A stretch of DNA of 64,000 nucleotides, taken from CBFGTV01 sp965652145. GTDB lineage: Bacteria > Bacillota > Clostridia > Peptostreptococcales > Natronincolaceae. Position 1 is the first letter of the stretch. Each line of letters starts with the position of its first letter. Under the pieces are notes generated by a model. That model made no database searches. It was not told the DNA's origin and was given only the letters and a program-made list of their open reading frames with translations. The position numbers were made by a program, and so were the translations under genes. The stretch lies in NCBI GenBank assembly GCA_965652145.1, contig CBFGTV010000010.1:1-64000 (forward strand), written 5' to 3'. Positions 25,960 to 34,894 of the stretch are shown one piece after another.

Positions 25960-26490
25960 ATGATATACATTGAAACCCCCAGATTAGTTTTAAGAGATTG
26001 GGAAAAATCAGATTTAGAGGCCTTTAGAAGGCTAAATGCAGATCAAAAAGTAATGAAATATTTTCCTAAAACACTTACAGCCCAAGAAACAGACACCTTC
26101 TACGAAGCTATTAACAAGGAATTTCAAGAATACAAATTTGGGCTGTATGCCGTTGAGGTAAAAGAGAATAAAGAATTTATCGGCTTTATCGGCTTCCACA
26201 GGGCAACCTTTGATGCTGACTTTACGCCCTGTATAGAGATTGGTTGGCGCTTAAAAAAAGAAGCATGGGGCAAGGGGTACGCAACAGAAGGAGCCAAGGC
26301 GTGCCTGGAATATGGTTTTAAAGAGCTGGGCTTTGAAGAAATCTACAGCTTCACTGCAAAAATAAATATACCCTCACAAAATGTAATGAAAAAGATTGGA
26401 ATGGGGTATGTGAAGGACTTTAATCATCCGCGCCTGGAAAAGAATAGCGAATTATATAGACATGTACTTTACAGTGTTAAAAAAAGTTAA
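25960..26490 (+). CDS. GNAT family N-acetyltransferase (RimJ/RimL type)
   Basis: A 176-residue acetyl-CoA-dependent transferase. Opening IETPRLVLRDWEKSDLEAF is the Acetyltransf_3 signature. The acetyl-CoA-binding loop is in EIGWRLKKEAWGKGYATEGAKA (Q/R-x-x-G-x-A type), and SFTAKINIPSQNVMKKIGM is the conserved C-terminal Asn-Ser-x-x-V-M-x-K-x-G element. Probably acetylates a protein N-terminus or small amine; substrate unknown. AGGAGG precedes the ATG. Confidence 0.9.
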   Translation: MIYIETPRLVLRDWEKSDLEAFRRLNADQKVMKYFPKTLTAQETDTFYEAINKEFQEYKFGLYAVEVKENKEFIGFIGFHRATFDADFTPCIEIGWRLKKEAWGKGYATEGAKACLEYGFKELGFEEIYSFTAKINIPSQNVMKKIGMGYVKDFNHPRLEKNSELYRHVLYSVKKS

Positions 26491-26507
26491 AATAGGGTGC
26501 TATTTAG

Positions 26508-26534
26508 AAAGGGCGCTTCAAGGAGCGCCCCTTT
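26508..26534. terminator. Bidirectional hairpin between GNAT and cyclase genes
   Basis: AAAGGGCGC / GCGCCCCTTT with one bulge and an 8-base loop, lying between two convergent genes. Confidence 0.65.
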
Positions 26535-26538
26535 AAAA

Positions 26539-27117
26539 TTAAATTTCAGCAATAACCCTGCAGGGAAGTCCAGAAAAACCCTTCCAATTGACAGGAAAGG
26601 TATAGACCTTGAAGGGCTGATCTGGTACTTTTTTTAATAGCACATCTAAGTTATCCAGATTTTCAATAATAAACACACCCCTGTCGGCACAATATTGATC
26701 TATACGGGGGTGATTATCAGGTTTTTTAGCCCCGGCCATATCGACTCCAATAAAGCTGACTTCCTTGTGAATCAAATAGTCAACTAACTCATCAGACAAT
26801 TCTATATAGCTAGAAAAATACGGAATGGTGCCATAATCATACTGTTTTAAGATACCAGAATAAAACATGACAAAATCGTTTTTCTGTACGGAGCTTAAGT
26901 CTACATCCTTAAGCTTTACCTCTCCCGTTGCGATATGGCTGATATCAAATACTCTCCCCATAGTAATTACGCTTTCAATAGGAAATTCACCATTCATAAC
27001 ATCAAAATGGGTTCCTATATGGCCAGACTTATCAAGGGAAGAACCGACCTGTGAAATTGACCCTGCCAAATCATCAATTACAGCTTTTTTTACCTCATAG
27101 CTTAATTCAATTTTCAT
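26539..27117 (-). CDS. Cyclase/kynurenine-formamidase-like family protein
   Basis: A 192-residue cytoplasmic metal-dependent hydrolase-like protein. It retains the HxGTHxD metal motif as HIGTHFDVMNGEF, but the later histidine of the canonical HxGTHxDxPxH is absent. GVDMAGAKKPDNHP and CADRGVFIIENLDNLD are also family-typical (second His and ENL). Likely substrate: an amide, lactone or carbamoyl compound. Start 27117 follows GGAGG; the upstream ATG lacks a site. Divergent from a MarR regulator with shared operator-like palindromes, so it is probably the regulator's target. Confidence 0.82.
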   Translation of the reverse strand: MKIELSYEVKKAVIDDLAGSISQVGSSLDKSGHIGTHFDVMNGEFPIESVITMGRVFDISHIATGEVKLKDVDLSSVQKNDFVMFYSGILKQYDYGTIPYFSSYIELSDELVDYLIHKEVSFIGVDMAGAKKPDNHPRIDQYCADRGVFIIENLDNLDVLLKKVPDQPFKVYTFPVNWKGFSGLPCRVIAEI

Positions 27118-27142
27118 AAATTTATACCTCCATTCAAATTTT

Positions 27143-27156
27143 GTTTCCGCGGAAAC
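27143..27156. promoter_or_regulatory. Operator-like palindrome 1 in the cyclase-marR divergent region
   Basis: Perfect 14-bp palindrome GTTTCCGCGGAAAC, downstream of the -10 of the cyclase promoter and inside its 5' UTR. Confidence 0.65.
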
Positions 27157-27169
27157 AATTATTACCGTT

Positions 27170-27198
27170 ATCATATCACTTTATTGTTTCCTTGTAAA
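27170..27198 (-). promoter_or_regulatory. Promoter of the cyclase gene
   Basis: On the minus strand, TTTACA (27193-27198), a 17-base spacer and TATGAT (27170-27175). Confidence 0.55.
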
Positions 27199-27199
27199 C
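27186..27199. promoter_or_regulatory. Operator-like palindrome 2 in the cyclase-marR divergent region
   Basis: GTTTCCTTGTAAAC, a degenerate copy of palindrome 1 that covers the -35 of the cyclase promoter. Confidence 0.55.
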
Positions 27200-27213
27200 C
27201 ATTTGTCGAATGA

Positions 27214-27243
27214 TTGATATTTTGAGATTAAAAATGCTATAAT
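27214..27243 (+). promoter_or_regulatory. Promoter of the marR gene
   Basis: TTGATA (27214-27219), an 18-base spacer and TATAAT (27238-27243). Confidence 0.6.
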
Positions 27244-27249
27244 ATAGAT

Positions 27250-27263
27250 ATTTCCCAGGAAAC
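27250..27263. promoter_or_regulatory. Operator-like palindrome 3 at the marR transcription start
   Basis: ATTTCCCAGGAAAC shares the TTTCCnnGGAAA core with palindrome 1 and lies just after the marR -10 box, where binding would block transcription. Confidence 0.6.
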
Positions 27264-27284
27264 TAAAGGCAAGGAGTAAGTGTT

Positions 27285-27773
27285 ATGAAGAAAAAATTGA
27301 CTGAACTAGAAAAAAACAAAATGATTAATAAAATGGCATCAGTCATTGACTATTTAAGAAGTTTTGAAGCGCTACATGAGCAATCCTTTAAAGAATTATT
27401 AATTCAATACGATTATAAGCATATATACGAAAAGAACCTGTTGCTTTCAGAGTTTCATATAATAGACTGTATCGGTAAGCACTCATTACCGAATGCTACA
27501 TTTATAGCCAAGGAATTAAATATGACCAAGGGTGCCATTTCAAAGCTTACGGCTAAGCTGATGGAAAAAAATCTAATTAAAGGAAACCGATTGGAAAATA
27601 ATAAAAAAGAAATCTACTATTCCTTAACGCCCATTGGAAAGGAAGCATTTGAGGTACATCGAAAACTACACGAAATAGAAGAGGAAAGGCTAGTAAAAAT
27701 TTTTAGTAAATATGATAAGCAGGAGCTAGATGTCATTTATCGTTTTTTAGACGATATTATAAAGGAACTATGA
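27285..27773 (+). CDS. MarR-family transcriptional regulator
   Basis: A 162-residue winged-helix regulator. The DNA-binding core is LSEFHIIDCIGKHSLPNATFIAKELNMTKGAISKLTAKLMEKNLIKGNRLENNKKEIYYSLT in three parts: helix, recognition helix with MTKGAISKLTAKL, and a charged wing. N- and C-terminal helices give the dimer interface. AAGGAG precedes the ATG. Divergent from the cyclase gene with three TTTCC-type palindromes between, so it very likely represses both directions and responds to a small aromatic or related ligand (inference). Confidence 0.88.
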   Translation: MKKKLTELEKNKMINKMASVIDYLRSFEALHEQSFKELLIQYDYKHIYEKNLLLSEFHIIDCIGKHSLPNATFIAKELNMTKGAISKLTAKLMEKNLIKGNRLENNKKEIYYSLTPIGKEAFEVHRKLHEIEEERLVKIFSKYDKQELDVIYRFLDDIIKEL

Positions 27774-27782
27774 TGATAGGAA

Positions 27783-27821
27783 CAGCAGGCAGGCCTTGTC
27801 AAAACCAAGGGCTGCCTGCTG
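27783..27821 (+). terminator. Strong hairpin after marR
   Basis: CAGCAGGCAG / CTGCCTGCTG with inner CCTTG/CAAGG pairs. The T-run is weak (GTATTATTTAT), so this is a probable terminator. Confidence 0.6.
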
Positions 27822-27827
27822 TATTAT

Positions 27828-27926
27828 TTATGCCAGGCTGAGGGTAACAATGCTTGTGATCATTAAGCATATGCCGGTCAGCCTGATTTTGTTTAAATCC
27901 TCAGAGAGCAGCTTAAGGCTGTACAA
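27828..27926 (-). pseudogene. Possible relic of a membrane protein 3' end
   Basis: Minus-strand frame of 32 codons: LYSLKLLSEDLNKIRLTG then CLMITSIVTLSLA and stop. It ends like the last transmembrane helix of a membrane protein. The frame is closed by a stop immediately upstream, and there is no ribosome binding site, so it is a fragment at best. Confidence 0.2.
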
Positions 27927-28078
27927 CTAAAATGGAGATAAGAAGGCTATGCAAGGCTCTTATATTCAACAGGCAATCTCTTAAATTCAGATTTGGGGTT
28001 GAACAATCGAGGATTTTGACCGATATATTTTATATACAACCATTATTAAAAAAACAGAACGAATTCGAGGTGAATGGT

Positions 28079-28651
28079 ATGCAGATGATTACTTTAAAGA
28101 ATGCATTAAACAACCTATATTACAAGGAGACTCCAAATAAAACCGAGCAAAGTTCAAAGGATCAAGCAAAATCAACTCTGGAAATGTTCAGAGAGGCCAT
28201 GGAGGGAACAAATTTTAAGTCGGAAGAAGAAAAAATGGCCTATGAAGCTAAGCTAAATGAAAAGATCAAACGGGGGGACAAATTATCAGAGCGTGAGATG
28301 AGCTACCTTCAAAGAACAAACCCTATAATGTACTTTCGCGTTAAAAGGGTTCAAGTGCAGAGGGAATTACTGGAAACCAGACTAAAGCAATGTAGATCGA
28401 AAAAGGAAGTAGAAGAAGCCTATCATCAAGCCACATCGATGATTCATTCAAAGGATCCCGATAAGCAGTTATTGGTCAAGGCCTATGACAATGTAACTAG
28501 AGAATTTAAGAAGACCAGGGAATATCAAGCCTTGCCCAATGATATAAAGGAAGATCGAAAGGAAGAAGCCAAAAGGCGTAAAGAGCAAAGAGAAGCCTTT
28601 AACAGCCATAAAACAATGAGAAAGATATCTACCTTCGATATGTCGGTATAG
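28079..28651 (+). CDS. Hypothetical helical protein, 190 residues
   Basis: No family recognised. The start is placed at ATG 28079 because GAGG lies eight bases upstream; codons before that have no site and odd composition. The product is highly charged, Lys/Glu/Arg/Gln-rich and predicted all-helical, with segments TLEMFREAMEGTNFKSEEEK, GDKLSEREMSYLQRTNPI, YHQATSMIHSKDPDKQ and a basic C-terminus RKEEAKRRKEQREAF. No membrane segment or signal peptide. It has its own terminator. Could be an RNA- or protein-scaffold-binding protein, but that is only inference from charge. Confidence 0.6.
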   Translation: MQMITLKNALNNLYYKETPNKTEQSSKDQAKSTLEMFREAMEGTNFKSEEEKMAYEAKLNEKIKRGDKLSEREMSYLQRTNPIMYFRVKRVQVQRELLETRLKQCRSKKEVEEAYHQATSMIHSKDPDKQLLVKAYDNVTREFKKTREYQALPNDIKEDRKEEAKRRKEQREAFNSHKTMRKISTFDMSV

Positions 28652-28666
28652 AATTAAGTCCCAAAA

Positions 28667-28697
28667 CTCCCATCCTTCCTATGGTGGGAGCTTTTTT
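28667..28697 (+). terminator. Intrinsic terminator
   Basis: CTCCCATC / GGTGGGAG stem with an 8-base loop, then a T6 run. Confidence 0.85.
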
Positions 28698-28831
28698 AGA
28701 GCCAAATATCGGTCATTCCCCCTAAGGAGGGTTTCGACACTAAAGCAGCGAATGATATTCTAGGGTTAAAGTTGTTGATAGGTATTAGAGGAAATAAAAC
28801 GGATATTAATCAGGTTAAGGGAGGAAAACCA

Positions 28832-29383
28832 ATGATCTATGTTGCTTTACTGCGGGGAATCAATGTAGGGGGAAAGAACAAGGTTGACATGAAGCGGCTA
28901 AAGGAAGCCTTTATGGAGGCTGGAATGAAGTCTGTCAGCACATACATTAATTCAGGAAATGTAATTTTCATAGATAATCAGCGGACTAAAGCAGAGATAG
29001 CCGGCATACTTGAGGAGGTTATATTACATTACTTTCAGTTGGAAATAAAGGTATTGATACGAAGTATAGACGATTTTAAAGATATGATAAAAATACTGCC
29101 AACAACCTGGAAAAATGATAAGGAAATGAAATGCGATGTATTGTTTTTATGGGAAGAAATTGATCAAGGGGCGATACTAAATGAGTTGACAATCAAGCCT
29201 GAAATTGACACGGTTCTCTATACGCCAGGGGCCATTCTATGGTCTGTTGATAAAAGGAATGTTACCAGAAGCGGCCTATCAAAGCTGGTAGGGACAAACC
29301 TGTATAAAAAAATGACCATTCGAAATGTCAATACGACTCGAAAAATCTATGAGATCATGCAGGATACAAAAGAACTGGAATAA
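28832..29383 (+). CDS. DUF1697 domain-containing protein
   Basis: A 183-residue cytoplasmic protein of the DUF1697 family. Conserved opening YVALLRGINVGGKNKVDMKRL, then YINSGNVIF, and later VTRSGLSKLVGTNLYKKMT and RNVNTTRKI. The family is widespread but its biochemical role is not established. Start ATG 28832 follows AAGGGAGG; the in-frame ATG twenty codons earlier has no site. Monocistronic. Confidence 0.92.
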   Translation: MIYVALLRGINVGGKNKVDMKRLKEAFMEAGMKSVSTYINSGNVIFIDNQRTKAEIAGILEEVILHYFQLEIKVLIRSIDDFKDMIKILPTTWKNDKEMKCDVLFLWEEIDQGAILNELTIKPEIDTVLYTPGAILWSVDKRNVTRSGLSKLVGTNLYKKMTIRNVNTTRKIYEIMQDTKELE

Positions 29384-29589
29384 TACCGTGATTCTACTGT
29401 CGGGTACCCTTTATAGGGCTATAATACTATTTTGTATTCTTTTAGCATATTTAAAGGGAGCATACTACATCGTATAGAATAATTTAATACCTTAAATTCT
29501 AAGGCCCATGCAGTCAGGTTAAGATTTATAATTAATATTTCAATACATACACAATACATAATAGTACTATCATTTTAGGAGGGACATAT

Positions 29590-31290
29590 ATGGCAATTAT
29601 AGGAATTGATTTGGGAACCACCAACAGTCTGGTCTCCTACTGGGCCGACGGCGTTTCTAAAATCATACCAAATTCCTTAGGAGAAAATCTTACACCCTCG
29701 GTTGTAAGTATAGATGATCAAGGTGAAATTTTAGTAGGACAAATTGCTAAGGAACGACAAATTACCCATCCCGAACAAAGTGCTTCTGTTTTTAAAAGAA
29801 GTATGGGTACCAAAAAGCTATACAAGCTGGGCACAAGGGAGTTTTTGCCCGAGGAACTATCGGCATTGATTATTAAGGCCTTAAAGGAGGATGCCGAGCA
29901 TTACCTGGGTGTACCTGTTGATGAGGCGGTAATCAGCGTACCGGCATATTTTAGTGATGTACAGAGAAAGGCAACCAAAAGAGCAGGTGAGCTGGCAGGC
30001 CTGCGGGTGGAACGATTGGTGACAGAGCCAACAGCTGCGGCCATTGCCTATGGCCTCCACCTGGAAAACGCTGATACAAAGTTTCTTGTATTTGACCTGG
30101 GGGGCGGCACCTTCGACGTTTCGATTCTGGAGCTCTTTGACAATGTCATGGAGGTAAGGGCCGTAGCCGGCGATAACTACTTGGGGGGAGAAGACTTTAC
30201 AGAAATATTGGTAAACTTATTTCTAAAGCATCATCAGCTCACCCTTGGTCAGTTGAGCCGTAAAGAGCATGCCATGCTGAAAAAGCAGGCAGAGGTGGCC
30301 AAAAGGGCCTTTAACCAGAATAAGGTGGTTAGCATTACTTCGTCCATAAAGGGTGAGATGCTATCGCTTGATATTAGCCTGGATGAATATGAGAGGGCTT
30401 CCAAAACATTATTTCAAAGATTAAGGACTCCGGTAGAGCGGGCATTGCATGATGCTTCCCTTAAACTTACAGACATTGAGGCGATTCTTTTGGTAGGAGG
30501 GGCTACCAAGCTGACATTGATACGTTCCTTTGTAAGCAAGCTATTCGGCAAGCTGGCTTACATTAACATTAATCCCGATGAGGTGGTAGGCCTTGGGGCG
30601 GGTATTCAGGCGGCTTTAAAGGGTCAAAATGCCCAGATTGACGAGGTCATTTTAACCGATGTTTGCCCCTATACCCTGGGTACCAGTATTTCGGTCAGAA
30701 GGGCCCAGGGCTATCATGAACCAGGGCATTTTCTTCCCATTATAGAGAGAAATACCACCATTCCCGTCAGTAAGGTTGAACGCCTTTATACCATACACGA
30801 TTATCAAAAAAGTATTAATATTGATATTTTACAGGGGGAATCCCGATTATCGAAGGACAACATCTACCTTGGCGAGCTAAATATCCCCGTGCCCGCCCAG
30901 CCCGGGGGAAAAGAGGCAGTTGATGTGAGATTCACCTATAATATAAACGGTATACTTGAAGTAGAGGTGAAGGTGGTTTCGACCGGATTATCCAAAAGCA
31001 TCATTATAGAAAAAGAGCCCAACAGCATGACCCAGGAAGAAATCACTAAATCAATGGAGGCCTTGGCCCATTTGAAAATACATCCCAGAGATAAACATGA
31101 AAATACCCTGATTTTGGCCAGAGGTGAGCGATTATATGAAGAAAATATCGGGCAGATTCGGTATGAAATCGGCCGGGGTCTAAGGGAGTTTGAAGATGTG
31201 CTGAATAAACAGGATTCAAAGCTGATTCAGGAAACCAGAAAAAAGCTAAAGGATTTACTGGATACAATAGAGGAAAGGGGAGACTTTTAA
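29590..31290 (+). CDS. hscC: HscC-like Hsp70 chaperone
   Basis: A 566-residue Hsp70-family ATPase, shorter than DnaK and of HscC size. Nucleotide-binding domain about 1-365: GIDLGTTNSLVSYWADG, SVPAYFSDVQRKATKRAGELAGL, TEPTAAAIAYG, VFDLGGGTFDVSILEL, DNYLGGEDF, and LLVGGATKLTLIRSFVSKLF. Substrate-binding domain about 370-480 with DVCPYTLG, RNTTIPVSK and DILQGESRLSKDN. The C-terminal lid is short. The stop is directly abutted by the J-like/TPR gene, so they form one operon. In E. coli, HscC works with specialised J proteins (DjlB/DjlC); the neighbour here has the same atypical J-like start. Function: chaperoning of specific clients, inferred. Confidence 0.9.
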   Translation: MAIIGIDLGTTNSLVSYWADGVSKIIPNSLGENLTPSVVSIDDQGEILVGQIAKERQITHPEQSASVFKRSMGTKKLYKLGTREFLPEELSALIIKALKEDAEHYLGVPVDEAVISVPAYFSDVQRKATKRAGELAGLRVERLVTEPTAAAIAYGLHLENADTKFLVFDLGGGTFDVSILELFDNVMEVRAVAGDNYLGGEDFTEILVNLFLKHHQLTLGQLSRKEHAMLKKQAEVAKRAFNQNKVVSITSSIKGEMLSLDISLDEYERASKTLFQRLRTPVERALHDASLKLTDIEAILLVGGATKLTLIRSFVSKLFGKLAYININPDEVVGLGAGIQAALKGQNAQIDEVILTDVCPYTLGTSISVRRAQGYHEPGHFLPIIERNTTIPVSKVERLYTIHDYQKSINIDILQGESRLSKDNIYLGELNIPVPAQPGGKEAVDVRFTYNINGILEVEVKVVSTGLSKSIIIEKEPNSMTQEEITKSMEALAHLKIHPRDKHENTLILARGERLYEENIGQIRYEIGRGLREFEDVLNKQDSKLIQETRKKLKDLLDTIEERGDF

Positions 31291-34200
31291 ATGGATTCCT
31301 TTCAAAGGCTGGGCATTGAGCCGACTAAGGATATAAGAGCAATAAAGGGGGCCTATGCTAAAATGCTAAAGGTATATTCCCCAGAAAAGGACCCCGATGG
31401 CTTTCAAGCCCTTAGGGCGGCCTATGAGGAGGCCATAAAACGGGCAAAGGAGGAAGCCCCTTTAGAGGCTCCCCTGTCGCCAGTTGACCAATTTATGAAG
31501 GATGTCGAGGATACCTATTTAAACTTTGAAAAAAGAATCAATGTCCAGCACTGGGAAGCCCTGCTGGAGCGTGATGTTTGCTACAATATCGATACCGGTC
31601 AGGAGGCTATGCACAAAATACTCTCCTTTCTAATGGATCATTACCAGCTACCCCATCAGATATGGAAGCTCCTTGACGACCATTTCTCCTGGAACAGTAA
31701 ACGAGATAAGCTCTTTGAAGGGTATCCAAAGAACTTTATTGACTTTATCATATATAAGGCCTCAAACGATGACTTCTTCCATTACGAGTCGCTGTTAAGT
31801 TCGTCAGAACGGGCGGATGAATTTATCGAAGCATACCATTATGCCAGGCGTTCCTTAGATGAGGTGGATCTTTATCATGCAGGAAAGGCCTTGAAGGATG
31901 CAGAGGAAATTTGCCCTGGTCACCCAGATTTACAGCTATTACAGGCAAGGTATGTAATGGAGTGCGGAAAAGTTGAAGAAGCCTGTCGTCTTCTGACAAA
32001 TCAGCTAGAGGCAGACCCCGGTAACTTTTTTGGCTATATTATGAGGGGGAACCTATATGTAAGAATCGGCAGCTTAACGAAGGCCTATGAAGATTATAAA
32101 GAGGCCCTTACCATACAACCCGACTATACGGATCTATTGATCTCGCTGGGGAAGTGCTGCACTTATCTTGAGAAATATGAGGAGGCACTGGAGTACCTTA
32201 GTATTTTAAGAAATAAGCTGCCCTACAGAAGAGATATCTGGGTACTGTATCATTCAGCCAATGCCTTTCAATTAGAATACCTGATTGAGCAGGCGGCCAT
32301 CAATCAAGATGATATTGAATTAAAGGGAAGGCTGGCAGAGGCCTATTTAGATAACAACCGTCTGGAGGAAGCCTACGAATTATTAAAAAGTCTGGATTCC
32401 CAGGGGCTGCTAAACAGCCGGAACTATGTGCTGTTGCTAAGAGTATTGCTGGGCCTGGGCAAAAAAGAGCTGGCCTATTCAAAGGTCATGATGGGTAAAA
32501 AACTCTTCCCCCATGACTATAATATCGCATTTTATTATGCATACATCTTAGATCAATTAGGAAGGTTAGAGGAGGCCATTCAATATTATGATCAAGCCAT
32601 TGAATTGAATCCAAAGGATGAAGTCTCCTATAACAATAAAGCCTATCTTTTAAATAAGCTGAATAGACATGCCGAAGCCCTGGAATGGATTAACCAAGCC
32701 ATCGCCTTAAACCCAGCCAGTGCCCATGCCTATAAAAATAAAGCAGAAACCCTGCTGGGGCTAAGGTTGTATCAGGAAGCCTTTGAAGCCTGTGAGGAGG
32801 CAAGAAGTAAAAATCCATATTTAGAAGAGGTTTATGTAATTAAAATGAAGCTGTTTATTGCAGTGGGGCAATACGATGAGGCCCTTTCCACCTATCGAAG
32901 CGCCATGGAATACGATTTGCGGGATAGTCGGCTAGTCAATGAAAGGGCTAATGTACTCAGATTGAAGGGGCAATATCCAGAGGCTATTCAGCTTTGTAAT
33001 GAAGCTCTGGAGCTGGATGAAAAAAATCATGAGGCCTACTATTACAGAGGATTGTGTCATTATTATCAACGAAACTATAATGAGGCCATCGAGAGCTTTG
33101 AGCAGGCCATTGCCTGCCATCAACATTATGAAATGGCTTATTATTATAAAGCAGTTTGTTTGTCAGAGGCAGATGAACGGAAAAAGGCCCTGGAGGTTGC
33201 TGAAGAGGCCATTGCTTTACAGGGCGGTGAAAGTGACAGGCTTTATTGCCTAAAGGGAGACATTCTCTCTCGGTTAAATAAGCCTCAGCATGCCATTGCG
33301 GCTTATCGAAAGGCCATTCAATTGAATCCTAAGCATCCTCCGTACTATGCCGCTGTTGGCTGCGAATTGAATGAAATAGGTGAATTCAAAGAAGCGCTGG
33401 ATTATTTCAATCAAGCCTTGAACCTCGACCCTTCCATGGTGGGTACCTATATCGATAAATCCCACAGTCTATTTCAATTGGGCGAATATACTGAGTGTAT
33501 TAAGACCTGTGACGAAGTAATTGTCATAGAGCCCAATCGGATGGGGGCCTATTATAATAAAGCCCAGGCCCTTCGACGCCTTTCTCAATTGGAGGAAGCA
33601 GAAGAGGTCTGTCGTCAAGGGCTTGATATAAACAGAAGAGACATAAGCCTATGGAGCCTGCTGACTTATGTCTTATTGGATCAAGGGCTGTATCGAGAAG
33701 CTCTGAGGGAAATTAAGCAGGCCATTAAGCTAGACGGTGATTGTGCTTCCCATTATTATGATGCGGGGCAAGCCCTGTTAAAGCTGGAGCAATATGAGCA
33801 GGCAATAGAATACTACAATCAGGCAATTGAGCTAGAGCCGGAAATGGTGAGGGCCTATGTTAGCAAAAGCTTGGCCCTGCGTAATCTGAAAAGGCATGAA
33901 GAGGCAATTGAAGTATGTAATAAAGCCTTAAAAATCAACCCAACCTACATGGATGCCTATCGAAATAAGGCCTGGGATTTATACCTGTTAAACCACAAGG
34001 AGGAATCTGAAAGGGTCTGCCGGGAGGGCCTTGCCGTTGATAGTAGTTACATTAATCTCATTCAGCTTAAATACAGAATTTTAAAGGAATCAAAAAGATA
34101 TAAAGAAGCCTTGCGGGAGGTTGAGGAAGAGATTAAATTGATGCGTGGCGAGCTGGATGTATTATATCAGAATAAGGGCGATATACTGGCAAAAATGAGG

Positions 34201-34710
34201 CGTCACCAGGAAGCCCTTGAGGCCTATAAAAAAGCAATTGAATATGACCCCACCTATGGGCCCTACTATAATATGGCCGGCTACGAATTAAATGAATTAA
34301 ATGCCTATAAAGAGGCCCTGGCCTACTTTGATAAGGCTATTGAGCTTGATCCTAAATTCGTCACAGCCTACATCAATAAAAGCTACGCCCTTTATAATCT
34401 TGACCAATACCAAGGGTGTATAGAGGAATGTGATAGGGCAATGGCTATCAAGGCTGATTACATGCTTGCCCATTGTAACAAGGCTTGGGCCTATTACAAG
34501 CTGAATAACCTTGAAGAGGCAGAACGCTTCTGCCATAGCGGCCTTGAAATCGCTCCAAATGAGACATACCTGCTGGAGCTGAAGGTGAAAATTTTAAGGG
34601 ATAAAAAACAGTACAGGGAGGCCCTGGCAACAGCCAATCAGCTTTTAGCCATATCGCCTGATTATAAAGAGGCATTAAGAGTTAAACAGGAATTGATCAA
34701 AAGGGTGTAA
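31291..34710 (+). CDS. Giant TPR protein with atypical J-domain-like N-terminus
   Basis: A 1139-residue soluble protein whose ATG immediately follows the hscC stop. Residues 1-60 resemble the DjlB/DjlC-type J-like domain (FQRLGIEPTKDIRAIKGAYA, then YSPEKDPDGFQALRAAYEEA), but the HPD tripeptide needed by classical J proteins is replaced by SPE. A linker of about 110 residues follows. From about residue 190 to the end there are roughly 25 tetratricopeptide repeats (e.g. EEAIQYYDQAIELNPKDEVS, EQAIEYYNQAIELEPEMVRA, KEALAYFDKAIELDPKFVTA), a long superhelical scaffold for protein binding. Probable role: client or partner scaffold for HscC. The repeats from residues about 650-880 and 960-1110 look internally duplicated. 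Confidence 0.85.
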   Translation: MDSFQRLGIEPTKDIRAIKGAYAKMLKVYSPEKDPDGFQALRAAYEEAIKRAKEEAPLEAPLSPVDQFMKDVEDTYLNFEKRINVQHWEALLERDVCYNIDTGQEAMHKILSFLMDHYQLPHQIWKLLDDHFSWNSKRDKLFEGYPKNFIDFIIYKASNDDFFHYESLLSSSERADEFIEAYHYARRSLDEVDLYHAGKALKDAEEICPGHPDLQLLQARYVMECGKVEEACRLLTNQLEADPGNFFGYIMRGNLYVRIGSLTKAYEDYKEALTIQPDYTDLLISLGKCCTYLEKYEEALEYLSILRNKLPYRRDIWVLYHSANAFQLEYLIEQAAINQDDIELKGRLAEAYLDNNRLEEAYELLKSLDSQGLLNSRNYVLLLRVLLGLGKKELAYSKVMMGKKLFPHDYNIAFYYAYILDQLGRLEEAIQYYDQAIELNPKDEVSYNNKAYLLNKLNRHAEALEWINQAIALNPASAHAYKNKAETLLGLRLYQEAFEACEEARSKNPYLEEVYVIKMKLFIAVGQYDEALSTYRSAMEYDLRDSRLVNERANVLRLKGQYPEAIQLCNEALELDEKNHEAYYYRGLCHYYQRNYNEAIESFEQAIACHQHYEMAYYYKAVCLSEADERKKALEVAEEAIALQGGESDRLYCLKGDILSRLNKPQHAIAAYRKAIQLNPKHPPYYAAVGCELNEIGEFKEALDYFNQALNLDPSMVGTYIDKSHSLFQLGEYTECIKTCDEVIVIEPNRMGAYYNKAQALRRLSQLEEAEEVCRQGLDINRRDISLWSLLTYVLLDQGLYREALREIKQAIKLDGDCASHYYDAGQALLKLEQYEQAIEYYNQAIELEPEMVRAYVSKSLALRNLKRHEEAIEVCNKALKINPTYMDAYRNKAWDLYLLNHKEESERVCREGLAVDSSYINLIQLKYRILKESKRYKEALREVEEEIKLMRGELDVLYQNKGDILAKMRRHQEALEAYKKAIEYDPTYGPYYNMAGYELNELNAYKEALAYFDKAIELDPKFVTAYINKSYALYNLDQYQGCIEECDRAMAIKADYMLAHCNKAWAYYKLNNLEEAERFCHSGLEIAPNETYLLELKVKILRDKKQYREALATANQLLAISPDYKEALRVKQELIKRV

Positions 34711-34748
34711 GGCTGAAAAAATTGATTCAACAACCTATATCGCATAAT

Positions 34749-34800
34749 AGTCTGTAGCATGTTTCTATCTTCACTTGAAAATATGCCGCAGACTTTTTAT
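34749..34800 (+). terminator. Intrinsic terminator after the hscC-TPR operon
   Basis: AGTCTGTAGCA pairs with TGCCGCAGACT across a 25-base loop and is followed by TTTTTATTTG. Confidence 0.65.
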
Positions 34801-34894
34801 TTGCTTTTAGGGGAACCATTTAAAGAGATATGACAATATATAAGTGAAGACAAATAAGAAGGGAGGACTTTTATGCTGAAAGGAGAGGTGTCAG

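Noticed and set aside
31291..34710. Possible CRISPR-like or tandem DNA repeat in the long TPR gene
   Set aside because: The periodicity is a 34-residue protein repeat with diverged codons, not DNA direct repeats with spacers.
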